A stretch of 53,195 nucleotides of DNA from CAYYMZ01 sp964473025 (GTDB taxonomy: Bacteria; Patescibacteriota; UBA1384; DTJR01), in assembly GCA_964473025.1 (NCBI GenBank), contig CAYYMZ010000004.1, positions 1 through 53,195 on the forward strand. Direction: 5' to 3'. Positions 1 to 8,265 of this stretch are shown in pieces (the first letter of the stretch is position 1; every line of letters begins with the position of its first letter). The notes beneath the pieces were generated by a model that worked only from the letters and a program-made list of their open reading frames with translations, was not told the origin of the DNA and made no database searches. A program made the translations under genes and the position numbers.

Positions 1-46
1 ATATCATTTGTCTCCGTCTTTAATTATATCAGCTAAATAGCCAAAA

Positions 47-122
47 TGGTGGACCAAGGCGGATTCGAACCGCCGACCTCTTGAATGCGAATCAAGCGCT
101 CTACCAGCTGAGCTATTGGCCC
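47..122 (-). tRNA. tRNA-Ala (anticodon CGC), CCA encoded
   Basis: The reverse strand folds as a full cloverleaf. The acceptor stem GGGCCAA pairs with TTGGTCC and contains the G3-U70 wobble that is the alanine identity element. The anticodon stem CTTGA/TCAAG holds the loop TTCGCAT, giving anticodon CGC. The T-arm contains GGTTCGAATCC. The 3' CCA is encoded at 49-47. It points away from the tsaC-like gene that follows. Confidence 0.95.
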
Positions 123-138
123 ATCGTCTCATTTTATC

Positions 139-167
139 TTTACTTATCAGATTTCTCAAGTTATATT
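139..167 (+). promoter_or_regulatory. Promoter of the tsaC-like gene, likely leaderless
   Basis: A -35-like TTTACT (139-144) lies 17 nt before a -10-like TATATT (162-167). The ATG at 175 is 7 nt after the -10 box and has no Shine-Dalgarno sequence, so transcription should start at or next to the A of the start codon. This is inferred from spacing only. Confidence 0.45.
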
Positions 168-174
168 ATAAGCA

Positions 175-735
175 ATGCAAATAGTTTTGAGTGAAAATAG
201 CAAGCATATGGTCATCGATCGCGCGGTGGCCATTTTAGCTCGTGGGGGAATCTTAGTTTACCCCTCTGATACAGTTTATGGTTTGGCTGTGGACGCAACA
301 AATTCCAGTGCGATTGACAAGATTAACAAACTTAAAAACAGGAGGGATGATCAAAAATATTCATTCAATTTTTCAGACATCGAAATGATAAAAAAATTTT
401 CCAACATTACACCCGAACAAGAAAAAATTCTTAGAAAATATCTACCAGGACCTTACACGTTTGTTCTAACAGAGGATGTGGCTGTTAGAATTCCGAGAAA
501 CAATATTATTGTGGATATTGCAAGGGCGTTTGGGAAACCAATCACAGCAACCAGCGCTAATGTTACCGGCAAATCACCGGCTATAAGTACGAAAAATCTA
601 GACCCAAAGATATATCTGGCTTCGGATTTAATTATTGAAACTCCCGATTTTAAGCCAAGTTCACCGTCTACGATTGTCGACATTTCATCACCCGATCACA
701 AGGTAACAAGGCAAGGAGCATTTAAATTTCCCTGA
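175..735 (+). CDS. tsaC: Threonylcarbamoyl-AMP synthase (YrdC/Sua5/TsaC family)
   Basis: A single YrdC-type domain of 186 residues, the size of a stand-alone TsaC. The family makes threonylcarbamoyl-AMP from threonine, bicarbonate and ATP, the first step of t6A formation at position 37 of ANN-decoding tRNAs. Visible signatures are GGILVYPSDTVYGL near the N-terminus, the KNRR basic stretch, LPGPYTFVL and TSANVTGKSP. The proline of the usual KxRxxxxP motif is replaced (DDQKYS). It sits between two tRNA genes, with no other t6A gene in view. The start is the ATG placed 7 nt after a -10 box; there is no ribosome-binding site. Confidence 0.9.
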   Translation: MQIVLSENSKHMVIDRAVAILARGGILVYPSDTVYGLAVDATNSSAIDKINKLKNRRDDQKYSFNFSDIEMIKKFSNITPEQEKILRKYLPGPYTFVLTEDVAVRIPRNNIIVDIARAFGKPITATSANVTGKSPAISTKNLDPKIYLASDLIIETPDFKPSSPSTIVDISSPDHKVTRQGAFKFP

Positions 736-740
736 ATTTC

Positions 741-749
741 TGCTATAAT
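741..749 (+). promoter_or_regulatory. Extended -10 promoter of tRNA-Leu
   Basis: TGCTATAAT is a perfect extended -10 (TGn + TATAAT). It ends 11 nt before the mature tRNA 5' end and overlaps the region just after the tsaC-like stop codon. Confidence 0.7.
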
Positions 750-760
750 TTTCTCAATTT

Positions 761-847
761 GGGCAAGTGGCGGAACTGGTATACGCGTAGGTCTCAAAAA
801 CCTATGGCCGCAAGGCCTTGTGGGTTCGATTCCCACCTTGCCCACCA
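761..847 (+). tRNA. tRNA-Leu (anticodon CAA), CCA encoded
   Basis: This is a class II tRNA. The acceptor GGGCAAG pairs with CTTGCCC. The anticodon stem TAGGT/ACCTA carries loop CTCAAAA, giving anticodon CAA. A variable arm with a GGCC/GGCC stem follows, then the T-arm GGGTTCGATTCCC, discriminator A and encoded CCA. It is transcribed from its own extended -10 promoter and followed by a hairpin terminator. Confidence 0.95.
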
Positions 848-852
848 TCGAG

Positions 853-875
853 ATGGCCACTTCGTGGCCATTTTT
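853..875 (+). terminator. Rho-independent terminator after tRNA-Leu
   Basis: An 8-bp stem ATGGCCAC/GTGGCCAT with a 3-nt loop TTC is followed by T-rich sequence. The flanks CCATCGA and TCGATGG can extend the fold. It begins 6 nt after the tRNA CCA end. Confidence 0.8.
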
Positions 876-991
876 CGATGGTGTGTGGGAATCGAAAGCC
901 GGAGCGAGCGAAGGCGAGCGAGGCGGGGTCGCGCAAAAATTCAGCGGAATTTTATGTGTGACCGATTCCATCATCAAACCTTGCCCACCAG

Positions 992-1026
992 AACAAAATA
1001 ATTCACATTCACGTGAATTATTTGTT
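992..1026. terminator. A/T-rich palindromic hairpin before the DUF922 gene
   Basis: A left arm at 992-1006 and right arm at 1013-1026 form a 14-bp stem with one bulged A around the loop ATTCAC. The A/T-rich arms would act as a terminator in either direction. It separates the tRNA-Leu region from the next promoter. Confidence 0.45.
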
Positions 1027-1055
1027 ATTAACAGATAGCTCTAGTGTTTTTAATC

Positions 1056-1064
1056 TGATATTAT
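1056..1064 (+). promoter_or_regulatory. Extended -10 promoter, leaderless start of DUF922 gene
   Basis: TGATATTAT (TGn + TATTAT) ends 7 nt before the ATG at 1072. There is no Shine-Dalgarno sequence, so the transcript should begin at the start codon. Confidence 0.5.
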
Positions 1065-1071
1065 AAGGCAT

Positions 1072-1929
1072 ATGGAGCAAGACCAAAATAAACCTAAGGT
1101 GAACGCTGATCCCATTTCGACATCTCCGTCCAATCCAGTCCAAACAAAGCCTAAAAAAAACCACTGTTTGTTAATCGCACTAATTAGCGGTTTCGTTTTT
1201 GTCGTCCTGATGTTTTTTGTTATTTTGCCATTTATTTTAACGCGCCTTGACGCCTATATGAGTATTGTCGCTTCTTCTGTTTCTACAAAAACACCATCAA
1301 TTGTCGCCACCCCCAAGACAAAGGCGACCAAAAAAGCGACGACGTCTGCAAATTATGAAGTTACTCCCTGCGAACAGGTCCAAACCTCAAATCCCGAACC
1401 GCTAAATATAAGCACTGATAACCCTGTGTTAAAACAAGAGTCGTCAGATGCCTACTATCAAATATATGGCCTAGTACTTAACGACATAACCAGACAACTA
1501 GGGTCTTGCGGGCCTAAGTATGAGGGGGAGTCGTTTGCGGGAATGACCACGGATTATATTAATTGGGCATATCTAATGCGATTTGACGCATCTGGTAATT
1601 GCCGCGTTGATAACGCCGCTGTCGGGGTAAACGTCAGAATATATTACCCGAAATGGGATGCCCCGGAGGGAGCGTCCTCCTCCACTAAAGAGCGCTGGGA
1701 TAATATGATCAGTAATTTACGAGTTCACGAAGAGGGGCATAGGCAGATTGATTACGATGGTGGCGCAAAAATATTTAGTAACATCTCTTCAATTAGTGCC
1801 TCGTCTTGCAACGAAGTCGAATCAAAAGTTACAAGCGAAACAAGAAGTATTCTAGATGAGGTTTCCCAGAGCAACATTAATTACGATGCACAGACAAATC
1901 ACGGCGAAACACAGGGTGCGCATTTCTAG
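1072..1929 (+). CDS. Membrane-anchored DUF922-type putative zinc protease
   Basis: The protein has 285 residues: a short proline/lysine-rich cytoplasmic head, one transmembrane segment at about 32-57, a Thr/Ser/Lys linker, then a globular outer domain. The outer domain resembles DUF922, a family of predicted secreted zinc-dependent proteases. The HExxH motif is HEEGH at residues 219-223. Several cysteines (GSCGP, GNCRV, SSCNE) suggest disulfides outside the cell. The substrate is unknown. It is the first gene of its unit, with a likely leaderless start. Confidence 0.7.
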   Translation: MEQDQNKPKVNADPISTSPSNPVQTKPKKNHCLLIALISGFVFVVLMFFVILPFILTRLDAYMSIVASSVSTKTPSIVATPKTKATKKATTSANYEVTPCEQVQTSNPEPLNISTDNPVLKQESSDAYYQIYGLVLNDITRQLGSCGPKYEGESFAGMTTDYINWAYLMRFDASGNCRVDNAAVGVNVRIYYPKWDAPEGASSSTKERWDNMISNLRVHEEGHRQIDYDGGAKIFSNISSISASSCNEVESKVTSETRSILDEVSQSNINYDAQTNHGETQGAHF

Positions 1930-1941
1930 CAGTTTAAAACT

Positions 1942-1970
1942 CTTACATTTTAAGCCGAGTGTAATATAAT
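1942..1970 (+). promoter_or_regulatory. Promoter of the cca-sortase pair
   Basis: CTTACA (1942-1947), a 17-nt spacer and a perfect TATAAT (1965-1970). The ATG at 1969 overlaps the -10 box and could not be on this transcript. This favours the downstream ATG at 1987, which has GAGGG 7 nt upstream. Confidence 0.6.
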
Positions 1971-1986
1971 GACCGAGGGTGTATTG

Positions 1987-3306
1987 ATGAGAAAAACGGC
2001 AGTAAAAATTGTTAAAAATCTCCAGGACGAGGGTTTTGAGGCCTATTTTGCGGGTGGGTATGTGCGCGATATGCTTCTTGGTATTGAATCAAAGGATATT
2101 GATATTGTCACATCGGCAACACCCGATCAGGTTGAAAAAATCTTTACAAAGACAGTGCCGATTGGAAAACAATTCGGCATTATTTTGGTAGTACAGGATG
2201 AGAAGAAATACGAAGTAGCCACATTCCGTAGAGAAAGCGATTATCTTGATAGACGGCGTCCTTCAAAAATCACTTTTTCGGATGCCAAAACAGACGCCAC
2301 GAGGCGCGACTTTACAATCAATGGTCTTTTCTTCGACCCAGTATCAAATAAAGTTATTGATTTTGTTTCGGGTGCGGATGACATAAAGCGTAAAACGATT
2401 CGCTTTATCGGAAATCCGCAGGAGAGAATAAGCGAAGATAATTTACGTCTTGTCAGGGCGATAAGGTTAAAAATAACTCTGGGCTTTCAATATGCGCCTG
2501 ATACTTTCGAGGCAGTCCGCAAGAATTCTCATTTGATCAAGAATGTATCAGCCGAAAGATTACGAGACGAATTAAACCGGATCATGGCCAGCCCAAACCG
2601 TCACCAAGCCCTTGTGGAACTATCAGAAAGCTCGCTTCTTAAATTCATTATTCCCGAAATAGAAGCTCTTAAGGGCGTCCCGCAACCCATACAATATCAT
2701 CACGAGGGCGATGTATTTACCCACACCTACCTTGCACTAAAATCCTTAAACGATCGTACGCCCTCTCATCTAGCTTGGGCCGTTTTGCTCCACGACATCG
2801 CCAAACCATTAACTTTGACTCATATAAAAAACAAAATAGTTTTTCACAACCACGCCGAAATCTCGGCCGAGCTTGCAAAGAAAATATTGGAACGCCTCAA
2901 ATTTCCGAGATTTGAAATATTTGATATTTGCTGGTTAATTGAAAATCATATGAAAATCGGCATTATTGAAAAGATGCGCCCAGGCAAACGTCTCAACTTT
3001 GTTTTGGACCCAAAATTTAATGATTTGATAGAACTTGCCAGGGCAGATTCAAGTGGTACTTATCCGGTTAACCTAGATATAGTCAAACGCTTAGAGCAAG
3101 CCGTTAAATCCGCTCTCTTGTGGCGCGATAAAACAAGCAGCCGCCACGAAAAAGCACTGATAACCGGCGACGATCTCATTGAATTAGGGTTTGAGCCTGG
3201 GAGTAAATTCAAAGAGATATTGGAGGGGGTTGATGATTTGCACCTTAGCGGTGAATTATCTTCTAAAAAAGAGGCTCTAGATTATATCATAGGTAAATTC
3301 AAATGA
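1987..3306 (+). CDS. cca: CCA-adding tRNA nucleotidyltransferase with HD domain
   Basis: Adds or repairs the 3' CCA of tRNA. The N-terminal nucleotidyltransferase has the GGYVRD motif and the DID metal-binding pair (SKDIDIVTSA). RRDFTINGLFFDP is the next conserved block, followed by the neck/body domain. A C-terminal HD phosphohydrolase domain is marked by HHEGDVFTHT and LLHDIAKP. The length of 439 residues is normal for the HD-containing bacterial class. The start at 1987 was chosen because GAGGG precedes it and the -10 box overlaps the upstream ATG at 1969. Both tRNAs seen here already encode CCA, so repair or use on other tRNAs is likely. Confidence 0.92.
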   Translation: MRKTAVKIVKNLQDEGFEAYFAGGYVRDMLLGIESKDIDIVTSATPDQVEKIFTKTVPIGKQFGIILVVQDEKKYEVATFRRESDYLDRRRPSKITFSDAKTDATRRDFTINGLFFDPVSNKVIDFVSGADDIKRKTIRFIGNPQERISEDNLRLVRAIRLKITLGFQYAPDTFEAVRKNSHLIKNVSAERLRDELNRIMASPNRHQALVELSESSLLKFIIPEIEALKGVPQPIQYHHEGDVFTHTYLALKSLNDRTPSHLAWAVLLHDIAKPLTLTHIKNKIVFHNHAEISAELAKKILERLKFPRFEIFDICWLIENHMKIGIIEKMRPGKRLNFVLDPKFNDLIELARADSSGTYPVNLDIVKRLEQAVKSALLWRDKTSSRHEKALITGDDLIELGFEPGSKFKEILEGVDDLHLSGELSSKKEALDYIIGKFK

Positions 3307-4148
3307 ATAAAATTTCACGTCAGGATCTTGAGCAGTTATTTGAAAAAAAAGGTGAAAGGGATGATAAAAATTCTATACCCGAGGAAAGGGTTACAATCCA
3401 TAAAACCAAAAAGAACTCCTCCGATGAACTAGTTTTAAAGTCCGTAAGACATAAGATTCACAAAATTTCACAAAAAGAGAAGGGGCGGGGATTTGATACT
3501 TGGGACTCGATTTTAAGATTTATCGCTGTTGCTGGGTTTTCGGGCTTCATCGTATTTGTGGTCTTGAGTTTTCCAGCATATTTAAATCAGCTTAAATGGT
3601 TTTATTACGTAGATTATCTTGGAGAGAATATTCCCACCCAACCAGATAAAACCACGACACCCACACCGTTGCCGACTGCAAAAAACCAGCTCCAGCTACC
3701 CAATCTCGAACTAAAAAATGCTTCCCGCGAATCCATTCTTAAAATCCCCAAAATTGCAATTGAAGCTCCGGTAATCTGGGATGTTGAGGAATCAAACATT
3801 CTCGATCAGCTAAAATCAGGCGTAGTCCATTATCAGGGGACTGCACACCCCGGAGAAGATGGAAATATTTTTATTGTTGGACATTCCTCGAACTATTTTT
3901 GGGTAAATAGCGATTATAATAATATATTTTCATTGCTTGATAAATTGTCGGTAGGAGATAGAATCGAAATTCAGAAAGACGGCAAATCCTATTTTTATGA
4001 CGTTTTCGGCAAGAAGCAAATTGGACCGCAAGACGTTGAGGTTCTAAAATCACCAAATCAAATCCTAACCCTTATGACCTGCTGGCCGGTGGGTACTTCT
4101 CTAAACCGCCTCATAGTTCAGGCAAATTTTGCATATATGGCAAACTGA
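3303..4148 (+). CDS. Sortase family transpeptidase
   Basis: A 281-residue protein with a charged cytoplasmic N-terminal region, one transmembrane segment at about 69-91, a proline/threonine linker and a sortase catalytic domain. The three catalytic residues are visible: His194 in IVGHSSNY, Cys260 in LMTCWPVG (TLxTC type) and Arg269 in SLNRLIV. Sortases cut LPXTG-like signals and attach proteins to the envelope or to each other. A candidate substrate ending in LPETG lies at 43423-45276. The ATG overlaps the cca stop (ATGA), so the two are translationally coupled. Confidence 0.88.
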   Translation: MNKISRQDLEQLFEKKGERDDKNSIPEERVTIHKTKKNSSDELVLKSVRHKIHKISQKEKGRGFDTWDSILRFIAVAGFSGFIVFVVLSFPAYLNQLKWFYYVDYLGENIPTQPDKTTTPTPLPTAKNQLQLPNLELKNASRESILKIPKIAIEAPVIWDVEESNILDQLKSGVVHYQGTAHPGEDGNIFIVGHSSNYFWVNSDYNNIFSLLDKLSVGDRIEIQKDGKSYFYDVFGKKQIGPQDVEVLKSPNQILTLMTCWPVGTSLNRLIVQANFAYMAN

Positions 4149-4163
4149 ACAAATTATGATTTT

Positions 4164-5279
4164 TTAAACCAAGGAAGATAAAACCTCAAGTGTTTCCTTG
4201 GCACACTTTGTCCAATCGAAGTTTTTAGATCTAAGCAGGCCTTTGTTGGTTAAATCTTGCTTTAAATTATCGTCTTTAATGATTTTAGAAATAGCAATCG
4301 AAAACTGCTCGGGGCTTTCCGGATCGCAAAGAATCCCTGCATTATCCATAATTTCAGGGATAGAAGTGGTATTCGAACCAACGACTGGAACCCCAGAGGC
4401 CATGGCTTCAACAAGAGGCATTCCGAAACCTTCAAAATAACTCGGGAAAAAGAATATCGCGGCATTGCGCATCAACTGCCCAACCTTGTCGTCTGGTACG
4501 TAACCTAGCTCGATTACATCGCGCTTAACCTCTTGGGGTAATTTATCAATTTCATTTTTAATTTCCTCATAGAGGTAACCGCTCCGACCAGCGAGAACCA
4601 ATTTATGCTTAATTGTTTTATCTTCGCGCAAAAGGCCGAATGCTTTAATCATGTTTTTGACGTTTTTTTTGGCCTCGAGCCGTCCGATAAAAAATATGTA
4701 GGGCGTAAGACGTAAGATATCGCCCGGGACAACTTCTGATTTCGGCTGTTTATAATATTTTTGCTTGTCAAACCCGTGATAGATTACCCTGATTTTCTTT
4801 TCATCAGCATTATAAATTTTGATCAAATCTTTTTTTGTGGCGTTTGAGATAGCGATGATTTTTGTTGCATGCTTGATTGAGTGTCTCATCGAAAAATCGT
4901 GGTAATAGCGCTCAAGTGGAGTGTAAAGTTCGGGAAAGTACTTGAACCCGACATCGTGCAGGGTCACAACCGTATTTTTGGGATGGATGATCGGAATCGT
5001 GTGAGCAGGTTCAAAAAGGACTGCGGGTGGGTGAGATAACATCTCGGACGAAAGTCTTATCTGACTCCATAACCGCGGAAACCTCATCACCTTCACCTCG
5101 ACGTTTTTTTTGTTTGGAATATAGTCGAGTGGTTCCTTGGCATAAAGCCTAAATGCGAAACTGTCATTTAATACTAAATTCCTGATTAGCTCGTACGAAT
5201 AATACTCCGTACCCGTTTTCTGCTTCATTGAGGAGCGGCTGGCATCAATACCGATTAAATTATTTATTTTGATTGCCAT
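4164..5279 (-). CDS. Family 4 glycosyltransferase (GT-B fold)
   Basis: A 371-residue GT4-like enzyme that should transfer a sugar from a nucleotide donor onto an envelope glycan or lipid. The C-terminal donor domain shows FIGRLEAKKN, a basic LVLAGRSG strand, and FFPSYFEGFGMPLVEAMASGVPVV with the EGFGMPLVEA acidic signature. The N-terminal acceptor domain has GIDASRSS and EYYSYELIRNL. It is the last gene of the minus-strand murA-mreB operon and overlaps mreB by 16 bases. The sugar and acceptor cannot be told from sequence. Confidence 0.85.
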   Translation of the reverse strand: MAIKINNLIGIDASRSSMKQKTGTEYYSYELIRNLVLNDSFAFRLYAKEPLDYIPNKKNVEVKVMRFPRLWSQIRLSSEMLSHPPAVLFEPAHTIPIIHPKNTVVTLHDVGFKYFPELYTPLERYYHDFSMRHSIKHATKIIAISNATKKDLIKIYNADEKKIRVIYHGFDKQKYYKQPKSEVVPGDILRLTPYIFFIGRLEAKKNVKNMIKAFGLLREDKTIKHKLVLAGRSGYLYEEIKNEIDKLPQEVKRDVIELGYVPDDKVGQLMRNAAIFFFPSYFEGFGMPLVEAMASGVPVVGSNTTSIPEIMDNAGILCDPESPEQFSIAISKIIKDDNLKQDLTNKGLLRSKNFDWTKCAKETLEVLSSLV

Positions 5280-6271
5280 ATTAATGAATTAATAAAGTCA
5301 TCAAAATTATCTGTGGCAATTTTTATACCCATGATAGTGCAAAGCTGTGGTTCTTCGGCAATCTGGCAGGGGACCCCTGTAATCTTAGTCAGCATGTTGT
5401 CAAAATTTCTTAATTTGGCTGCCCCTCCGGCGATCACAATGCCTTTATCCATTACATCGCTTGAAAGCTCGGGAGGGGTTTTTTGTAAGACCTGCTTAAC
5501 TGCTAAGATAATTTCATTCAATACAGGTTTAACTGCCTGGGCAATATCTCCAGAATGAATAAAAATGCTTTCCGGCAGACCGGTGATTGTATTTGACCCG
5601 GAAACCTCTTCTTTTAGATCTTTTTTTAACGGCATGGCCGAGCCGATATTTATTTTTACTTGCTCTGCTGACTGCTCACCAATTACCAAATTGTATTTTT
5701 TCCTGGTGTAATCGATGATCGCCTCATCCATTTTTTTACCGCCGTATCGCACGGACGTGTACGAGACAATGTCGCCGAGAGAAATTACAGCAATTTCTGC
5801 TTTACCGCCTCCCACATCAATTATTATATTTCCCGAACTAGAGGACGTGTCGATTCCCGCACCTAAGGCGGCTGCGATTGGCGATTTAATCAGAAAAACC
5901 TTTTTTGCCCCGATACTCTCAACCACGTCTAAAACCGCTTTTTTTTCCGTTGATGTTGCCCCGACCGGGACATTCACTACAACCTCCGGTTTTAAGAGCC
6001 GGATCCTGCCTAAAATACGGTTAAAATATATCTGAAGGATTTGCTTGGTCATTTTATAGCTGGCGATAACACCATCGGAAAAAGGATAAGAAGCAATAAT
6101 TGTTTCTGGAGTGCGCCCAAGCATAAGTTTAGCTGCGTTTCCAACCTCAATAACCTTCTGCGTTGAAGCATCGAGAGCCGCTACGTTTGGGTCGTTAACG
6201 ACGATTCCTTTTTGAGGAACATAAATTCGTAGATTCGATGTTCCCAGATCAATCCCTATTTTTCTTATCAT
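5264..6271 (-). CDS. mreB: Rod shape-determining actin-like protein MreB
   Basis: A 335-residue actin-family ATPase that polymerises under the membrane and guides lateral cell-wall synthesis. Visible ATP-binding blocks are phosphate-1 IGIDLGTSNLRIY at the N-terminus, phosphate-2 IIDVGGGKAEIAVI, and the adenosine block GIVIAGGAAKLRNF. Connect-type motifs (SPIAAALGAG) are also present. MreC and MreD are not in the window. The gene lies between murA (4-base overlap) and a glycosyltransferase, which fits a peptidoglycan elongation role. Confidence 0.93.
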   Translation of the reverse strand: MIRKIGIDLGTSNLRIYVPQKGIVVNDPNVAALDASTQKVIEVGNAAKLMLGRTPETIIASYPFSDGVIASYKMTKQILQIYFNRILGRIRLLKPEVVVNVPVGATSTEKKAVLDVVESIGAKKVFLIKSPIAAALGAGIDTSSSSGNIIIDVGGGKAEIAVISLGDIVSYTSVRYGGKKMDEAIIDYTRKKYNLVIGEQSAEQVKINIGSAMPLKKDLKEEVSGSNTITGLPESIFIHSGDIAQAVKPVLNEIILAVKQVLQKTPPELSSDVMDKGIVIAGGAAKLRNFDNMLTKITGVPCQIAEEPQLCTIMGIKIATDNFDDFINSLIWQSK

Positions 6272-7521
6272 GAGATTCGTTTTATCTTGGCGCCAAGACG
6301 CGCCAACTTATCTTCTATATTTTCATAGCCCCTGTCAATAATCTGAGCATCCTCGATAGTTGTTTCCCCATCAGCCATCAATCCGGCAATAAGCAGTGTT
6401 ATTCCCGATCTTAAATCAAGCGAATGAATAGTGGTTGAACGAAGATGAACCGGGCCTGCGACATCGGCCCGATGCAATCCGTGAAACTCAACGTTTAGGC
6501 CCATCTTTTGCAATTCCTTCAAATACCCCAGGCGATTCTCATACATCGTCTCTTCAATATGGGACACACCTTTTGCGCGCGAAGCGAGCAGAGACATTGG
6601 GGATTGCAAGTCAGTCGGAAAGCCGGGGTAGGGTAAGGTTGAAATTGAAAATGGTTTTAGATCTTCGCTTTTAAGCACTTTCGCCGAATTACCGCTAATT
6701 TCAATTTTTACATTACATTTTTTAAGAACGTCTACGAAGGATTGAAGGTTTTCGCTCGGAAAGGGCGTAACCGTTCCCTCACCACCCGTTGCGGCAAAAG
6801 CGATCGCAAATGTGGCCGCTTCTATCCGGTCTACAATTACATCCGCTGAATCAAGATTAAGATCTTTTGATCCCAGGATTTTTAAAGTACGGGTTCCGAT
6901 ACCGGATATGCACGCACCCGATTTTACCATTTCGTTTAAAAGGGCCGAGATTTCCGGTTCTGTCGCACAGTTCTCGATTATAATTTCCTTTTCTTGTGCG
7001 GCCGCATACATTGCAATATTTTCGGTGGCAGTAACGCTTTGTTCGCACAAAATAACTTTATTGTGTTTGGGTTCATCAAGCTTTAAAATTATTTTTTCCT
7101 TATTCTCCGTGATCGTTGCACCAAGTTGCCTGAATGCGTCGATGTGAGTTTCAATTGGACGCTCGCCGATTTGGCATCCGCCGGGCTGCAAAATTACCGC
7201 TTGAGAAAATCTGGATAATAACGGACCGAGATATACCAGAGAGGCCCTTAATTTGTTAGCGGTGCTTTTCGAAATATCAAACTTCTCAATGCTTCTGGCG
7301 TCAAGTTCGATCCCAGATTCGATATTTTTAACTTTACCGCCCAGACACTTAAAAATTTCAAGCTGTCTTTCAATGTCGACAATTTGGGGAATATTTCGAA
7401 TACAAACCGGCTTCTTAAGTAAAACCGCAAAAGCTATGAGTTTTAATGCCTCGTTTTTCGCACCGCTAATCTTAACCTCGCCCCGAAGTTGAACCCCGCC
7501 GTTTATTTTAAAAATAGACAT
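6268..7521 (-). CDS. murA: UDP-GlcNAc 1-carboxyvinyltransferase MurA
   Basis: First committed step of peptidoglycan precursor synthesis: enolpyruvyl transfer from PEP to UDP-GlcNAc. The 417-residue length is typical. The fold repeats and motifs are clear: GAKNEALK near the N-terminus with Lys22, and the catalytic-loop Cys116 in QPGGCQIGERPIE, which would make it fosfomycin-sensitive by family knowledge. The C-terminal part contains YPGFPTDLQSP and RAKGVSHIEETMYENR. It is the first gene of the minus-strand unit; its upstream region is shared with the divergent PEGA gene. Confidence 0.95.
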   Translation of the reverse strand: MSIFKINGGVQLRGEVKISGAKNEALKLIAFAVLLKKPVCIRNIPQIVDIERQLEIFKCLGGKVKNIESGIELDARSIEKFDISKSTANKLRASLVYLGPLLSRFSQAVILQPGGCQIGERPIETHIDAFRQLGATITENKEKIILKLDEPKHNKVILCEQSVTATENIAMYAAAQEKEIIIENCATEPEISALLNEMVKSGACISGIGTRTLKILGSKDLNLDSADVIVDRIEAATFAIAFAATGGEGTVTPFPSENLQSFVDVLKKCNVKIEISGNSAKVLKSEDLKPFSISTLPYPGFPTDLQSPMSLLASRAKGVSHIEETMYENRLGYLKELQKMGLNVEFHGLHRADVAGPVHLRSTTIHSLDLRSGITLLIAGLMADGETTIEDAQIIDRGYENIEDKLARLGAKIKRIS

Positions 7522-7527
7522 TTAACC

Positions 7528-7556
7528 TTTAAATTATTTGTTCTTCATAGTATAAT
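7528..7556 (+). promoter_or_regulatory. Promoter of the PEGA-tagA pair
   Basis: A perfect TATAAT (7551-7556) has a weak TTTAAA (7528-7533) 17 nt upstream. The ATG at 7582 has no Shine-Dalgarno sequence; a weaker TAAAAT at 7567-7572 lies closer to it. The 60-bp gap also has to carry the divergent murA promoter. Confidence 0.5.
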
Positions 7557-7581
7557 GTACCTGTAATAAAATAAAAATTCA

Positions 7582-8265
7582 ATGAATTCAAACAATGCGT
7601 TCGTCCGGTCGCTCGTTTATTTGTTTCTTGTAATTGCTTTTTTAGTTTTAGGTTTTTTTATTGTTACCTACGCGGCCGGCTATACCATCGATTTTAAGAA
7701 TCGGCAGGTTTCGAAAACGGGACTAATCAATTTGACCGTTAGGACTCCCGATACGATGATTTATCTAGATGAGAAATTGGTCGGAAATGGCAGTATGGTT
7801 TTACGCTCGCTGCAACCGGGCAATTTCAAAATTAAAATAAAGAAAGAGGGCTTTCGCGATTGGTCAAAAACGGTTAAATTGCATGAACAAGAGGCCATGA
7901 CACTAAGCAACATTGTCCTTTTCAGGAAAGACCCCCCGATCGAGATGTACGATTCAAAGCTTACAGAACAGGACTTAGCCAATCTTAGCAATTTGGATTC
8001 GATTAATATTATGGGGGGGGAAATTTATCAAAACGACGACCTGGTTACACGGCTGTCAACTGACGTTTTTGGCGCAAGTTGGTACACCGATCACAACCAT
8101 ATTTCCTTTAGTTCAGATGGGTCATTCAGAATTGTTGATATAGACGGTAATAACATGGTAGAGCTTTTTAAAAAAGATTCCCGCTCATACGTAACCTTCG
8201 CATCTTCCGGTAAGTTTGTCATTTTTGAAGATAAGGGCCAGACGTTTCGCGCTCAAATAAGATGA
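7582..8265 (+). CDS. Membrane-anchored PEGA-domain protein
   Basis: A 227-residue protein with one N-terminal transmembrane segment (about 9-31). A PEGA-like beta domain follows, recognisable by TVRTPDTMIYLDEKLVG, LRSLQPGNFKIKIKKEGF and SKTVKLHEQEAMTL. PEGA domains are extracytoplasmic, often next to surface-layer or kinase modules; the exact role is unknown. The C-terminal half has short beta-strand repeats (SWYTDHNHISFSSDG) like the first blades of a propeller, as if shortened. Its stop overlaps the tagA start (ATGA), pointing to an envelope glycopolymer link. Confidence 0.7.
   Translation: MNSNNAFVRSLVYLFLVIAFLVLGFFIVTYAAGYTIDFKNRQVSKTGLINLTVRTPDTMIYLDEKLVGNGSMVLRSLQPGNFKIKIKKEGFRDWSKTVKLHEQEAMTLSNIVLFRKDPPIEMYDSKLTEQDLANLSNLDSINIMGGEIYQNDDLVTRLSTDVFGASWYTDHNHISFSSDGSFRIVDIDGNNMVELFKKDSRSYVTFASSGKFVIFEDKGQTFRAQIR

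Noticed and set aside
696..977. Minus-strand open frame (KVGIEPTRPCGHRF...) across tRNA-Leu
   Set aside because: It is the well-known false translation of a tRNA on the opposite strand; it has no ribosome site.
820..1038. Plus-strand open frames starting in tRNA-Leu
   Set aside because: They cover the tRNA, its terminator and the palindrome, with no family resemblance.
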